Positions 1-5,866 are shown, numbered from the stretch's first letter. The stretch is DNA of 8,389 nucleotides from an uncultured Collinsella sp. (GCA_902465115.1 CABQMC010000062.1:1-8389); one strand, 5' to 3'. Numbers and translations are program-made. The notes: generated from the letters alone by a model not told the origin.

Positions 1-1027
1 TCATATTGCTGTAGGGGTGACCCGGACCCACAATGCCCTGCGGGAACAGCGGCTGGTGCGGCGTGTCGGGGTACATCTCGGCCTCGAGGGCAAAGCCGGC
101 GCCCCAGCCATAGTTGGCATCGTCCTTGGCGTGCTCGTCGCCCAGCCAGTTGCCGGTGTAGAGCTGCACACCCGGGGCGGTGGTGTAGTAGTCCAACTCA
201 CGACCGGTCCACATCTCCTCGACGTGCAGGGCGCGGCGCAGGTTGCGGCCGTACTGATAGCCATCGATGCACAGACAGTGATCGTAGCCACGGGCCTGCT
301 TAATCTGCGGGTCGTCGGCCTCCATGCCGGGTGCGACGGGGCGCAGCTCACGAAAGTCAAACGGCGTGCCCTCGACCGGAGCGATCTCGCCGGTGGGAAT
401 GTTCTGGTCGTTGATGGGGAGGTAGTGGGCGGCGTTGGCAACAAAGAAGTGCTCACAGTCCATGCCGGCGTTATGACCGGCAAGGTTAAAGTACGTGTGG
501 TTGGTCATGGACACGTAGGTGGCGCGGTCGCTCTCACAGCTATACTCGATGCGAAAGACGCCGGTGCGCGTCACAGTAAACACGGCCGTAAAGGTGCGGT
601 TGCCGGGAAGACCCAGCTCGCCGTCCTCAAGCGAGGTGGTCATGCGCACGGCGTTGTGAGTCTCGTCGAGCTCAACGTCCCATACGCGCTTGTGCAGACC
701 ATGCTCAAGATCGCTGTGCAGGTTGTTGACGCCTTCGTTGGCCGGCATATGCCAGTCCGTGCCAGCGATGGTAATCGTGGCACCTGCAGTGCGGTTGGCC
801 ACAGGTCCGATGGTCGCGCCAAAGCAGGCGGGGTTGTCAAAGTAATCCTCGAGCTTATCGAAGCCCAGCACCACATCGCGCACGTTGCCGGGGATATCGG
901 GCACGTCGATGCCCAACACGGTGGCGCCATAGTCCATAATGCGAACGCAGATCTCGGGCCCGTTGAGGGTGTAACGATGAACGGGGGTACCGCACGGCGC
1001 GGTGCCGAAAAGCTCGGAAGTGATCAT
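1..1027 (-). CDS. galM: Galactose mutarotase (aldose 1-epimerase), 3' end cut by window edge
   Basis: Interconverts the alpha and beta anomers of galactose/glucose in the cytoplasm, feeding the Leloir pathway. Reading back from ATG 1027-1025 gives 342 complete codons before the edge, nearly the whole of a family member (about 340-350 residues). Visible family landmarks are the N-terminal MDYGATVLGI strand (31-40), FGATIGPVANRTAG (69-82), the NNLHSD segment with His104, TNHTYFNLAG (175-184) with the probable catalytic acid His177, YDHC (248-251) with Asp249, and FALEAEMYPDTPHQP (312-326) with the probable catalytic base Glu315, followed by FPQGIVGPG. All active-site positions are therefore present and the gene looks intact. 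The start has an AGGA ribosome binding site about 6 nt upstream. It is divergent from a DeoR-type repressor, a plausible regulator. The stop lies just left of position 1. Family assignment is very secure; substrate preference is inferred. Confidence 0.95.
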   Translation of the reverse strand, partial: MITSELFGTAPCGTPVHRYTLNGPEICVRIMDYGATVLGIDVPDIPGNVRDVVLGFDKLEDYFDNPACFGATIGPVANRTAGATITIAGTDWHMPANEGVNNLHSDLEHGLHKRVWDVELDETHNAVRMTTSLEDGELGLPGNRTFTAVFTVTRTGVFRIEYSCESDRATYVSMTNHTYFNLAGHNAGMDCEHFFVANAAHYLPINDQNIPTGEIAPVEGTPFDFRELRPVAPGMEADDPQIKQARGYDHCLCIDGYQYGRNLRRALHVEEMWTGRELDYYTTAPGVQLYTGNWLGDEHAKDDANYGWGAGFALEAEMYPDTPHQPLFPQGIVGPGHPYSNM

Positions 1028-1233
1028 TTGGTTCCTAACATCGAGGTATTTCCGACAAACTGTAGCGCGAACAGGCGAGATTATCACTACACCCAACTAA
1101 AGCAGGGGGTATTTTTCTCAAAAAAGTGATGATTGGAGCTGTGCTGGCGTTGATTTTTGACGCGCACGAGTCTGATACAATTTGTTCGTTACTGTTTGAA
1201 TGATATGCGCGCAAAGAACGGCGAGGACTCATC
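1028..1233. promoter_or_regulatory. Divergent galM / deoR-type intergenic control region
   Basis: This 206-bp non-coding gap holds promoters for both flanking genes and is AT-richer than the genes. On the minus strand GATAAT (plus 1080-1085) is a possible -10 for galM, but no good -35 lies at standard spacing. The plus-strand promoter is listed separately. Any operator for the DeoR-family protein should lie here, but no clean inverted or direct repeat stands out; TGTTCGTTAC / TGTTTGAATG (about 1182-1203) is only a loose direct repeat. Confidence 0.5.
1150..1181 (+). promoter_or_regulatory. Extended -10 promoter of the deoR-type gene
   Basis: TG-A-TACAAT (1173-1181) matches an extended -10 element (TGnTATAAT, one hexamer mismatch). 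TTGATT at 1150-1155 is a poor -35 at 20-nt spacing, and TTGACG at 1157-1162 is too close (13 nt), so the extended -10 probably does most of the work. Transcription would start near 1188, about 45 nt before the GTG start. Confidence 0.5.
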
Positions 1234-1998
1234 GTGATTAAAGCGGAGCGACAGGATAAGGTTCGTCAGCTGCTCGAGGAACAGGGAACGGTTTCGGTCA
1301 AGGAGATTTCGGACGCGCTGGGCGTCTCGGACATGACGATCCGTCGCGACCTTGAGGAACTTGCGAGCCTGGGCGAGATCGAGCGCGTGCACGGCGGCGC
1401 TCGTAGTGCGCAGGGCCGTCCACATGCTATGTTGCGCCACGAGTATTCGCACAGCGAAAAGCGTACCAAGCATGCCGAGGAAAAGCTGCAGATCGCGCGC
1501 CGCGCCGTTGAGCTCATCGAGGAGGGCTCGACCATCTTTTTGGGTACGGGCACCACGGTTGAGCAGATGGCCTCGATGCTGCCGGCGTTTCGCCTGCGCA
1601 TCGTGACCAATTCGCTTTCGGTGTTTAACTTGCTTGAGGCGCGCGAAGACTGCGACCTGTGCCTCGTGGGCGGTATGTACCGTCGCCGCACCGCCGCTTT
1701 TGTGGGACCAACGGCCGAGGATACCCTGCGTGCGCTGGGCATCGATGCGGCGTTTATCGGCGCCAACGGCATTCTGGATGGCGACGTGTCTACGTCCAAT
1801 ATGGATGAGGGCCGTATCCAGCAGCTCGCCTTTAGCAAGGCCGATTCACGCTACTTGATCGCCGACTCCAGCAAGATCGGCAAGCGCGACTTCTATACCT
1901 TCTGCCGCCTGGACAGTTTGGACGCCGTGGTGTGCGAGCCGGGTATTACCGCCGAGGATCGTGCCGCCATCGAGGAACACACGCAGGTTATTTGTTAG
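1234..1998 (+). CDS. DeoR-family transcriptional repressor of sugar metabolism
   Basis: A 254-residue cytoplasmic DNA-binding regulator of the usual family length. Residues 4-57 are the winged helix-turn-helix, with the diagnostic run SDMTIRRDLEELASLGEIER (32-51) followed by VHGGAR. Residues about 76-235 form the DeoRC sensor domain, which in this family binds a phosphorylated sugar: GTGTTVEQMA (104-113), TNSLSVFNLL (125-134), GANGI (176-180) and DSSKIGK (211-217) are the phosphosugar-isomerase-like loops. The start is GTG at 1234, chosen because GAGGA (1223-1227) lies 6 nt upstream and the HTH begins four residues in. It is divergent from the mutarotase gene, so control of galactose/lactose or a related sugar is a reasonable inference, but the effector cannot be read from sequence; LacR-, GlpR-, FruR- and AgaR-like roles remain open. 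Confidence 0.93.
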   Translation: MIKAERQDKVRQLLEEQGTVSVKEISDALGVSDMTIRRDLEELASLGEIERVHGGARSAQGRPHAMLRHEYSHSEKRTKHAEEKLQIARRAVELIEEGSTIFLGTGTTVEQMASMLPAFRLRIVTNSLSVFNLLEAREDCDLCLVGGMYRRRTAAFVGPTAEDTLRALGIDAAFIGANGILDGDVSTSNMDEGRIQQLAFSKADSRYLIADSSKIGKRDFYTFCRLDSLDAVVCEPGITAEDRAAIEEHTQVIC

Positions 1999-2011
1999 CT
2001 AACGCTGCAGG

Positions 2012-2050
2012 CGATAGTTCTGCCCCCCCCTGCCGGCGCGGGGATTATCG
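2012..2050 (+). terminator. Possible hairpin after the deoR-type gene
   Basis: CGATA (2012-2016) and CCCC within the eight-C run (2023-2030) can pair with GGGG (2040-2043) and TATCG (2046-2050), giving a GC-rich stem with an asymmetric internal loop, 14 nt after the stop codon. A short TTT follows, but there is no real U-tract, so this is only a weak terminator candidate. Confidence 0.3.
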
Positions 2051-2058
2051 TTTCAATA

Positions 2059-2168
2059 TGACGTGCAGAATGACACGTATAAGTAAAAACACCATTTGTG
2101 CGTCAAATTTGATGACGCGTAAAAATTTGCGCGTCATTTTACGCGTCAACGTGACGCGATATGACACG
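2059..2168. repeat. Cluster of eight TGACGCG-type heptamers in both orientations
   Basis: Heptamers matching TGACGCG exactly or with one change begin at 2059 (TGACGTG), 2071 (TGACACG), 2099 (TGCGTCA, reverse), 2113 (TGACGCG), 2130 (CGCGTCA, reverse), 2142 (CGCGTCA, reverse), 2152 (TGACGCG) and 2162 (TGACACG). Four are exact. The copies at 2113 and 2142 form a perfect 12-bp inverted repeat, TGACGCGTAAAA (2113-2124) against TTTTACGCGTCA (2137-2148). The copies at 2142 and 2152 form a 7-bp hairpin with a 3-nt loop. The array lies in a non-coding, AT-richer gap between the convergent regulator and toxin genes. It may be a multi-copy protein-binding site, a recombination or attachment sequence, or a transcription barrier; no U-tract supports a simple terminator. 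Confidence 0.7.
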
Positions 2169-2202
2169 CAAATGCGCTCGGGCCAAGTATTCAGCTTGTG
2201 GG

Positions 2203-2508
2203 CTAGACCAGGCGGGCGTAGTCCTGTGACTGATGAAAGATGTGGGCGATATAGATTGTTTCGTGCTCAAACTTATAAAGGCACACGTAGTTGTTGACGG
2301 GAAACGATCGGTAATTACGTGCCGCCAGCTCTTGCATGTGCGAGAGGGGACGTAGGAGCGGCTGCTCGCGAAGCAGATCAAGCTGATATTCAAACTCAGC
2401 GACAAAATTGCCTGCTGCGCGCGGATTCTTGAGGATTTGGGCAAGGTATCCGACGATACTCTCGTACTCATATCGCGCGCTTTTGAGGATTACGACGTTA
2501 TAGGTCAT
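2203..2508 (-). CDS. RelE/ParE-family toxin
   Basis: A 101-residue toxin of a type II toxin-antitoxin module, in the usual length range. The protein opens MTYNVVILKSARYEYESIVGY (strand, then helix starting with SARYEYESI) as RelE/ParE toxins do. It has a second helix NPRAAGNFVAEFEYQLDLL (28-46), the core strands AARNYRSFPVNNYVCLYKF (62-80) with Arg67, and the closing signature IYIAHIFHQSQDYARLV (85-101). It starts 11 bp inside the end of the antitoxin gene, so the two are translationally coupled, antitoxin first. Whether it cleaves mRNA on the ribosome (RelE/YoeB type) or inhibits gyrase (ParE type) cannot be decided from the sequence. The gene appears intact. Confidence 0.88.
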   Translation of the reverse strand: MTYNVVILKSARYEYESIVGYLAQILKNPRAAGNFVAEFEYQLDLLREQPLLRPLSHMQELAARNYRSFPVNNYVCLYKFEHETIYIAHIFHQSQDYARLV

Positions 2509-2764
2509 ATTTGTCTCGTATCGAAGCCGCGAAGGATTCGTAATCGCTGTAGTCGCCTTGCGATATTTCGTCTTCTGCCAACATCATACGAGACAGCAGT
2601 TTTGCCTTGGCGATTTCTTCTTGCATGAGGCGATACTGGTCGCTGCTGATGCAGTGCATGGCCTCGTAGCCGTTCTTAGTTACGGTGACGTCGCGCTCAG
2701 ACTCAACAAGCGTAGTGAATGCAGCAGTGTCCTTCATATCTCGGACGGGCACACAGGTGGGCAT
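2498..2764 (-). CDS. Phd/YefM-family antitoxin
   Basis: An 88-residue antitoxin that neutralises the overlapping RelE/ParE toxin and normally represses its own operon. The N-terminal half VPVRDMKDTAAFTTLVESER (6-25), then DVTVTKNGYEAMHCISSDQY (25-44), is the standard Phd/YefM DNA-binding and dimer fold. The C-terminal part, AEDEISQGDYSDYESFAASI (63-82), is the usual disordered toxin-binding tail. The reading frame is open 21 codons further upstream, but the start at 2764 is preferred: AGGAGG lies 5 nt before it, the fold begins there, and the longer form would overlap the promoter. It heads the two-gene operon and overlaps the toxin start by 11 bp. Confidence 0.9.
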   Translation of the reverse strand: MPTCVPVRDMKDTAAFTTLVESERDVTVTKNGYEAMHCISSDQYRLMQEEIAKAKLLSRMMLAEDEISQGDYSDYESFAASIRDKYDL

Positions 2765-2769
2765 AGGTA

Positions 2770-2775
2770 CCTCCT
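2770..2775 (-). promoter_or_regulatory. Ribosome binding site fixing the antitoxin start
   Basis: On the minus strand AGGAGG stands 5 nt before ATG 2764-2762, a near-perfect Shine-Dalgarno sequence. It selects this start over the ATG further upstream in the same frame. Confidence 0.85.
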
Positions 2776-2787
2776 TTGCGTTGGGAC

Positions 2788-2832
2788 ACAATTGTACCAC
2801 GCCTTGACAAGAATTCGGTACCGTCAAATTGT
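2788..2832. promoter_or_regulatory. Divergent promoter/operator between antitoxin and HTH gene
   Basis: On the minus strand TG-G-TACAAT (plus 2791-2799) is an extended -10 for the toxin-antitoxin operon. The palindrome ACAATTGT (2788-2795) overlaps it and is the natural place for antitoxin autorepression. On the plus strand a perfect -35 TTGACA (2804-2809) faces the HTH gene, although the -10 at 17-nt spacing (AATTGT, 2827-2832) is poor. The region is rich in symmetry: TTGAC (2804-2808) against GTCAA (2823-2827), GTACC (2794-2798) against GGTAC (2817-2821), and ACAATT (2788) against AATTGT (2827). Both promoters could be controlled through the same sites. Confidence 0.5.
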
Positions 2833-2878
2833 CTCAATCTGTAACGGGTGGGTGTGATCGGAGAGTCTGAGGGTCTTT

Positions 2879-3118
2879 ATGGGTGGAGCAAACGGCGTGA
2901 CATGCGCTGTTGAATCCGTACGCCCGCTTGCGTTTTCGAGTGAAGAGGCAGCAAAGTTGATTGGCGTAAGCGCGAAGACCCTTGCAAATTGGCGCTGTCC
3001 TAGTAAGGGGCCGGAGTACATTCGCCTCGGCAAATCCTCGCGATCCCATGTTCTTTATTGTTACGATGATCATGAGGCTTGGCTGCACTCTCTGCGCCAG
3101 CAGGCCAAGGTAAATTGA
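2879..3118 (+). CDS. Small AlpA/excisionase-like helix-turn-helix protein
   Basis: A 79-residue DNA-binding protein. Residues 18-70 match the MerR-like HTH_17/excisionase fold: LAFSSEEAAKLIGVSAKTLA (17-36) is the helix-turn-helix, then NWR and a CPSKGPEYIRLGKSSRSHVL (40-59) wing, and the YxxxDHEAWL end (60-69) typical of AlpA-like and prophage/integrative-element regulators. GAGGG (2869-2873) sits 5 nt before the ATG. Family members act as excisionases or as activators of integrase genes on mobile elements; no integrase follows here, so it may be an island remnant or a local regulator. It is divergent from the toxin-antitoxin operon and shares its control region. Function beyond DNA binding is inferred. 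Confidence 0.8.
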   Translation: MGGANGVTCAVESVRPLAFSSEEAAKLIGVSAKTLANWRCPSKGPEYIRLGKSSRSHVLYCYDDHEAWLHSLRQQAKVN

Positions 3119-3160
3119 TTGATAGCTGTTGGGCGCGGACAATATCGTTTGGACGGGTAT

Positions 3161-3176
3161 AGCATGGTTCCATGCT
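3161..3176. repeat. 7-bp perfect inverted repeat AGCATGG-TT-CCATGCT
   Basis: AGCATGG (3161-3167), TT, CCATGCT (3170-3176). It lies 43 bp after the HTH gene. It could be an operator or a small hairpin; the 2-nt spacing is too tight for a good RNA terminator loop and no T-run follows. Confidence 0.45.
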
Positions 3177-3457
3177 CCGCGTTGCTAATTGCGCCGCTGC
3201 GTCATTTGTGAAATGGAATGATTGATGATGGAGAGGCGTGAGGTTCTCGGCTTGCCGCTTTTCACTTGGACTAATGACTGCGGCGGCAGAAAAATGTCCT
3301 GGCGAACGACTATCGTATAGAACGCAGCGGTGGTTAGATGGGTCTTCGCGGTTTGAGTGGTACATGGATTGTCGGATGTGGGAGACGTGAGAAACCCATG
3401 GTTTGGGGCAAGGTTGCTATTCTGACGAGTTTATCTCTTCATCCCTGTGGCAAAATG

Positions 3458-3472
3458 AGGACATATTGTCCT
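3458..3472. promoter_or_regulatory. 15-bp palindromic operator of the methyltransferase gene
   Basis: AGGACA-TAT-TGTCCT is a perfect 6-bp inverted repeat with a 3-bp centre, ending 23 bp before the methyltransferase ATG, where it would block the promoter or early transcript region. The gene it precedes encodes a methyltransferase with its own N-terminal helix-turn-helix. From memory of the literature, M.SsoII, an HTH-bearing methyltransferase, represses its own gene by binding a 15-bp palindrome of the same AGGACA-N3-TGTCCT form. The operator role is inferred; the symmetry and position are seen. Confidence 0.72.
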
Positions 3473-3483
3473 GTTATCTATCC

Positions 3484-3489
3484 AGAAGG
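3484..3489 (+). promoter_or_regulatory. Ribosome binding site fixing the methyltransferase start
   Basis: AGAAGG lies 6 nt before ATG 3496. The frame stays open back to an earlier ATG at 3403, but that form would add 31 residues with no conserved character, read through the palindrome at 3458-3472, and lack an evident Shine-Dalgarno sequence. Confidence 0.7.
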
Positions 3490-3495
3490 TGCGTC

Positions 3496-4668
3496 ATGCA
3501 ATTATCAGCAGATGAGGTAAAGGCCAAGAGACAGGAGCTCGGCTTGACTCAGAAAGAATTCGCCGCTGCCCTAGGCATGGGCCCCAACGGCGAGCGAACG
3601 GTGCGCCGCTGGGAGGCAGGCGAAACAAGGCCCACCGCAGCCGAGTCGAAGTACATCTCCACCCTCGGCCATCGCGCCCCCTTTGCACCCGCAGGGGAGG
3701 GGAAGCCTGCCTTCACCTTCATCGACCTGTTCGCGGGCATCGGCGGGATCCGCATGCCGTTCCAGGAGCTGGGCGGCAGGTGCGTCTTCTCCTGCGAGTG
3801 GGATAAGTTTGCGCGGAAGACCTACCGCATGAACTACGGCGAAACCCCGGCGGGGGACATCCGTGAGGTCGCCGCTTCAGACATCCCCGACTTCGACGTG
3901 CTGCTCGCTGGCTTTCCATGCCAGCCGTTCTCGCTTGCGGGTGTGTCCAAGAAGCGCTCCCTTGGTCGCGCTACGGGCTTCGAAGACAAGACGCAGGGCA
4001 CGCTCTTCTTCGAGGTTGCACGCATCCTGAACGAGAAGCGCCCGAAGGCGTTCCTGCTCGAGAACGTGAAGAATCTGATCAGTCACGACAGGGGCAGAAC
4101 GTTCGACGTCATCATGCAGGTCCTCCAGGACGAGCTCGGTTACCACGTTCACTACAAGGTTCTGGACTCCAAGGGTTGGACATGCCAGCACCGCGAGCGC
4201 ATCTACATTGTTGGCTTTCGCGACGATGTGGAGTTCTCTTGGGACGACCTCGACTGCCCGAACAGTGGTCAGAAAGCCGCGGAGATTCTGGAGGAGGATG
4301 CGGACGCGAGGTACGTGCTCTCCGACAAGCTGTGGTCATATTTGAAAGCATACAAGGCCAAGCACGAGGCCGCCGGCAACGGGTTCGGCTACGGTCTTAT
4401 CACTCCATCGGACACCACGAGGACGCTCTCCGCACGCTATCATAAGGACGGTAGTGAGATCTTGGTCTCGCGCGGCGAGGGCGAGAACCCCCGTAAGCTG
4501 ACCCCTAGAGAGTGCGCGCGCTTGCAGGGATTTCCCGACCGGTTCATAATCCCGGTCTCCGACACACAGGCCTACCGCCAGTTCGGCAATTCGGTGACGG
4601 TCCCTGTAATACGGTCGGTGGCCAAGCTCATGATGGGAGCGTGTCAGGATGGATTACGGGGCGCTTAG
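3496..4668 (+). CDS. DNA (cytosine-5) methyltransferase with N-terminal HTH, Dcm/EcoRII type
   Basis: The modification enzyme of a type II restriction-modification system: it transfers a methyl group from S-adenosylmethionine to cytosine C5 to protect host sites. It has 390 residues. Residues 5-55 are an XRE-like helix-turn-helix (ELGLTQKEFAAALGM, 14-28; ERTVRRWEAGETRP, 33-46). The catalytic domain has motif I FIDLFAGIGG (75-84), motif IV GFPCQPFSLAG (139-149) with nucleophile Cys142, motif VI ENV (189-191), motif VIII QHRERIYIVG (231-240), motif IX RKLTPRECARLQGFP (333-347) and motif X QFGNSV (362-367). The target-recognition segment GNGFGYGL (294-301), then TRTLSARYHKDGSEIL (308-323), closely resembles Dcm, M.EcoRII and M.SsoII as I recall them, suggesting CCWGG or CCNGG specificity. 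All motifs are intact. The HTH probably makes it an autorepressor through the palindrome upstream. It overlaps the endonuclease gene by 20 bp. Confidence 0.95.
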   Translation: MQLSADEVKAKRQELGLTQKEFAAALGMGPNGERTVRRWEAGETRPTAAESKYISTLGHRAPFAPAGEGKPAFTFIDLFAGIGGIRMPFQELGGRCVFSCEWDKFARKTYRMNYGETPAGDIREVAASDIPDFDVLLAGFPCQPFSLAGVSKKRSLGRATGFEDKTQGTLFFEVARILNEKRPKAFLLENVKNLISHDRGRTFDVIMQVLQDELGYHVHYKVLDSKGWTCQHRERIYIVGFRDDVEFSWDDLDCPNSGQKAAEILEEDADARYVLSDKLWSYLKAYKAKHEAAGNGFGYGLITPSDTTRTLSARYHKDGSEILVSRGEGENPRKLTPRECARLQGFPDRFIIPVSDTQAYRQFGNSVTVPVIRSVAKLMMGACQDGLRGA

Positions 4669-5866
4669 CAGCTACTTCGACGGCGCGGTCTCGAAGACCC
4701 TCGCGGACGTCGATATCGACGCAGGTAGGAGTAATCAGCACGAGTTCAACGGCACGCTGCCGCTGAGGTCGCTGTTCGGTGACGACGACATCCGCGACAT
4801 CCGCACCACGTTCGCCTACATGTGCGACGAGGCGGAGCCGGAGATGTGCGACGGGACCGTGACTTGGTACGATGCGCGCCGCAAACATCCCACGAGAACC
4901 GAGTACCGTCTCTACTACAAGGACAACCCCGCCATCAGGCAGGCATCCGCTGGCGACCTCATGGTGGTCGCCAACTCCGATGACCTCGGGCTGCTCATCA
5001 TCTTCGCTAAAAAAGGCTCGACCATCGAGTCGCAGCTGAGGTGGCTGTTCGGCTTCGAGGAGCCCGACCGCTCGGGCTATGCCGTATCAAAGGGCGAGCG
5101 CAACCGTATCGGTGCGGTGGCCTCGCGCATCCTCGGCATGATTGGTATCGAGACGCGCGCTCCCTTGAGCGCGGATATCTACTTGGACGATATGGTCAAG
5201 AGGTTTGGACATACGTTTCCGAAGGGCATCGACTTTACGGAGTACTCCATCTCAACCCTTGAAGGTCTCGACTGGGCGGATGACCCCGATCGAAGCCTGC
5301 TCGCGTGCTACGAGCGCGAGGAATTGCTGTTCAAGGTGTTTGAGCGCCATCTGCTTGAGAGAGACCTTGCGCCCTATTTGAACGGCCAGCTCGACGTCGA
5401 CGGCATTCTGAAGACCACCATGTCGACCTTCCAGCGCAGGAAGTCCCGCGCGGGCACAGCGTTCGAGCACCAGCTTGAGTTCCTGTTCAAGGGTAGGGGA
5501 ATCCGATACTCCGCACAGCCCTACACCGAGGGAAAGTCGAAGCCGGACTTCATTTTTCCGTCAATCGAGTGCTACTGGGATGAGGGGTTCCCCTCCTCGA
5601 GCCTTACGATGCTCGGTGCGAAGACGACCATCAAGGAGCGCTGGAGGCAGGTGCTCGAGGAGGCGAACCGCATCGAGCGTAAGCACCTTATCACGCTGGA
5701 GCCCGCCGTGAGCGTGGACTACACGAACGCCATGCGTGACAGCAAGCTCCAGCTCGTCATCCCCTCCCAGCTTTTCCCCACCTACACGCCTTCACAGCAA
5801 GAATGGCTCATGGATGTGGGAGGCTTCTGCGAGATGGTCGAGGAGAGGCAACGGGTACTTGACTAG
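4649..5866 (+). CDS. EcoRII-like type II restriction endonuclease
   Basis: The cutting partner of the methyltransferase. Its 405 residues compare with about 404 in EcoRII. The C-terminal domain (about 260-400) follows the EcoRII-C pattern: RRKSRAGTAFEHQLEFLF (263-280), then TEGKSKPDFIFPS (293-305) with the PD of the PD-(D/E)XK site (Asp300), then MLGAKTTIKERWRQVLEEAN (321-340) with Lys325, and HLITLEP (346-352). The remembered EcoRII residues D299 and K324 align one position off. The N-terminal region, with ARRKHPTRTEYRLYY (76-90) and SAGDLMVVANS (100-110), is probably a B3-like effector-binding domain, making this a type IIE enzyme needing two sites for efficient cleavage. The ATG lies 20 bp inside the methyltransferase gene, so translation is likely coupled. 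CCWGG is the expected target by homology; the exact specificity is inferred. Confidence 0.9.
   Translation: MDYGALSSYFDGAVSKTLADVDIDAGRSNQHEFNGTLPLRSLFGDDDIRDIRTTFAYMCDEAEPEMCDGTVTWYDARRKHPTRTEYRLYYKDNPAIRQASAGDLMVVANSDDLGLLIIFAKKGSTIESQLRWLFGFEEPDRSGYAVSKGERNRIGAVASRILGMIGIETRAPLSADIYLDDMVKRFGHTFPKGIDFTEYSISTLEGLDWADDPDRSLLACYEREELLFKVFERHLLERDLAPYLNGQLDVDGILKTTMSTFQRRKSRAGTAFEHQLEFLFKGRGIRYSAQPYTEGKSKPDFIFPSIECYWDEGFPSSSLTMLGAKTTIKERWRQVLEEANRIERKHLITLEPAVSVDYTNAMRDSKLQLVIPSQLFPTYTPSQQEWLMDVGGFCEMVEERQRVLD

Larger units (their letters stand above)
3119..3495. other. 377-bp gene-free stretch before the restriction-modification operon
   Basis: No open reading frame here has a recognisable protein signature on either strand; the short ones are interrupted or carry no ribosome binding site. 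It holds two perfect palindromes (listed separately) at 3161-3176 and 3458-3472, the second just upstream of the methyltransferase. The upstream part may be eroded mobile-element sequence that once followed the excisionase-like gene, but nothing in it identifies an integrase. Confidence 0.5.

Noticed and set aside
1..483. Minus-strand frame ending exactly at position 1
   Set aside because: It is in the wrong frame relative to the mutarotase and gives a Thr/Pro/Arg/Ser-rich, unconserved protein.
17..1129. Long plus-strand open frame of 370 codons
   Set aside because: It is antisense to the mutarotase gene, whose catalytic motifs are clear on the minus strand; its low-complexity, valine/glycine-rich translation is typical of a shadow of GC-rich coding sequence.
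1266..1838. 190-codon minus-strand frame opposite the DeoR-type gene
   Set aside because: Serine/arginine-rich antisense shadow with no ribosome binding site; the plus strand carries all DeoR motifs.
2142..2158. Simple intrinsic terminator for the deoR-type gene or the toxin gene
   Set aside because: The 7-bp hairpin with 3-nt loop is not followed by a T-run on either strand and is part of a wider heptamer array.
2059..2168. CRISPR-like array
   Set aside because: The repeats are only 7 bp, occur in both orientations and have uneven spacing; no constant-length spacers or cas genes are present.
2558..2857. 99-codon plus-strand frame
   Set aside because: Antisense to the antitoxin gene, which has a clear family match and an AGGAGG site.
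3403..3495. 31-codon N-terminal extension of the methyltransferase
   Set aside because: It reads through the palindromic operator, has no conserved character and no ribosome binding site; the start at 3496 has AGAAGG 6 nt upstream and begins directly at the HTH domain.
3918..4445. 175-codon plus-strand frame inside the methyltransferase
   Set aside because: Overlaps methyltransferase motifs VI to VIII in another frame and gives an Arg/Gly/Gln-rich translation without family features.
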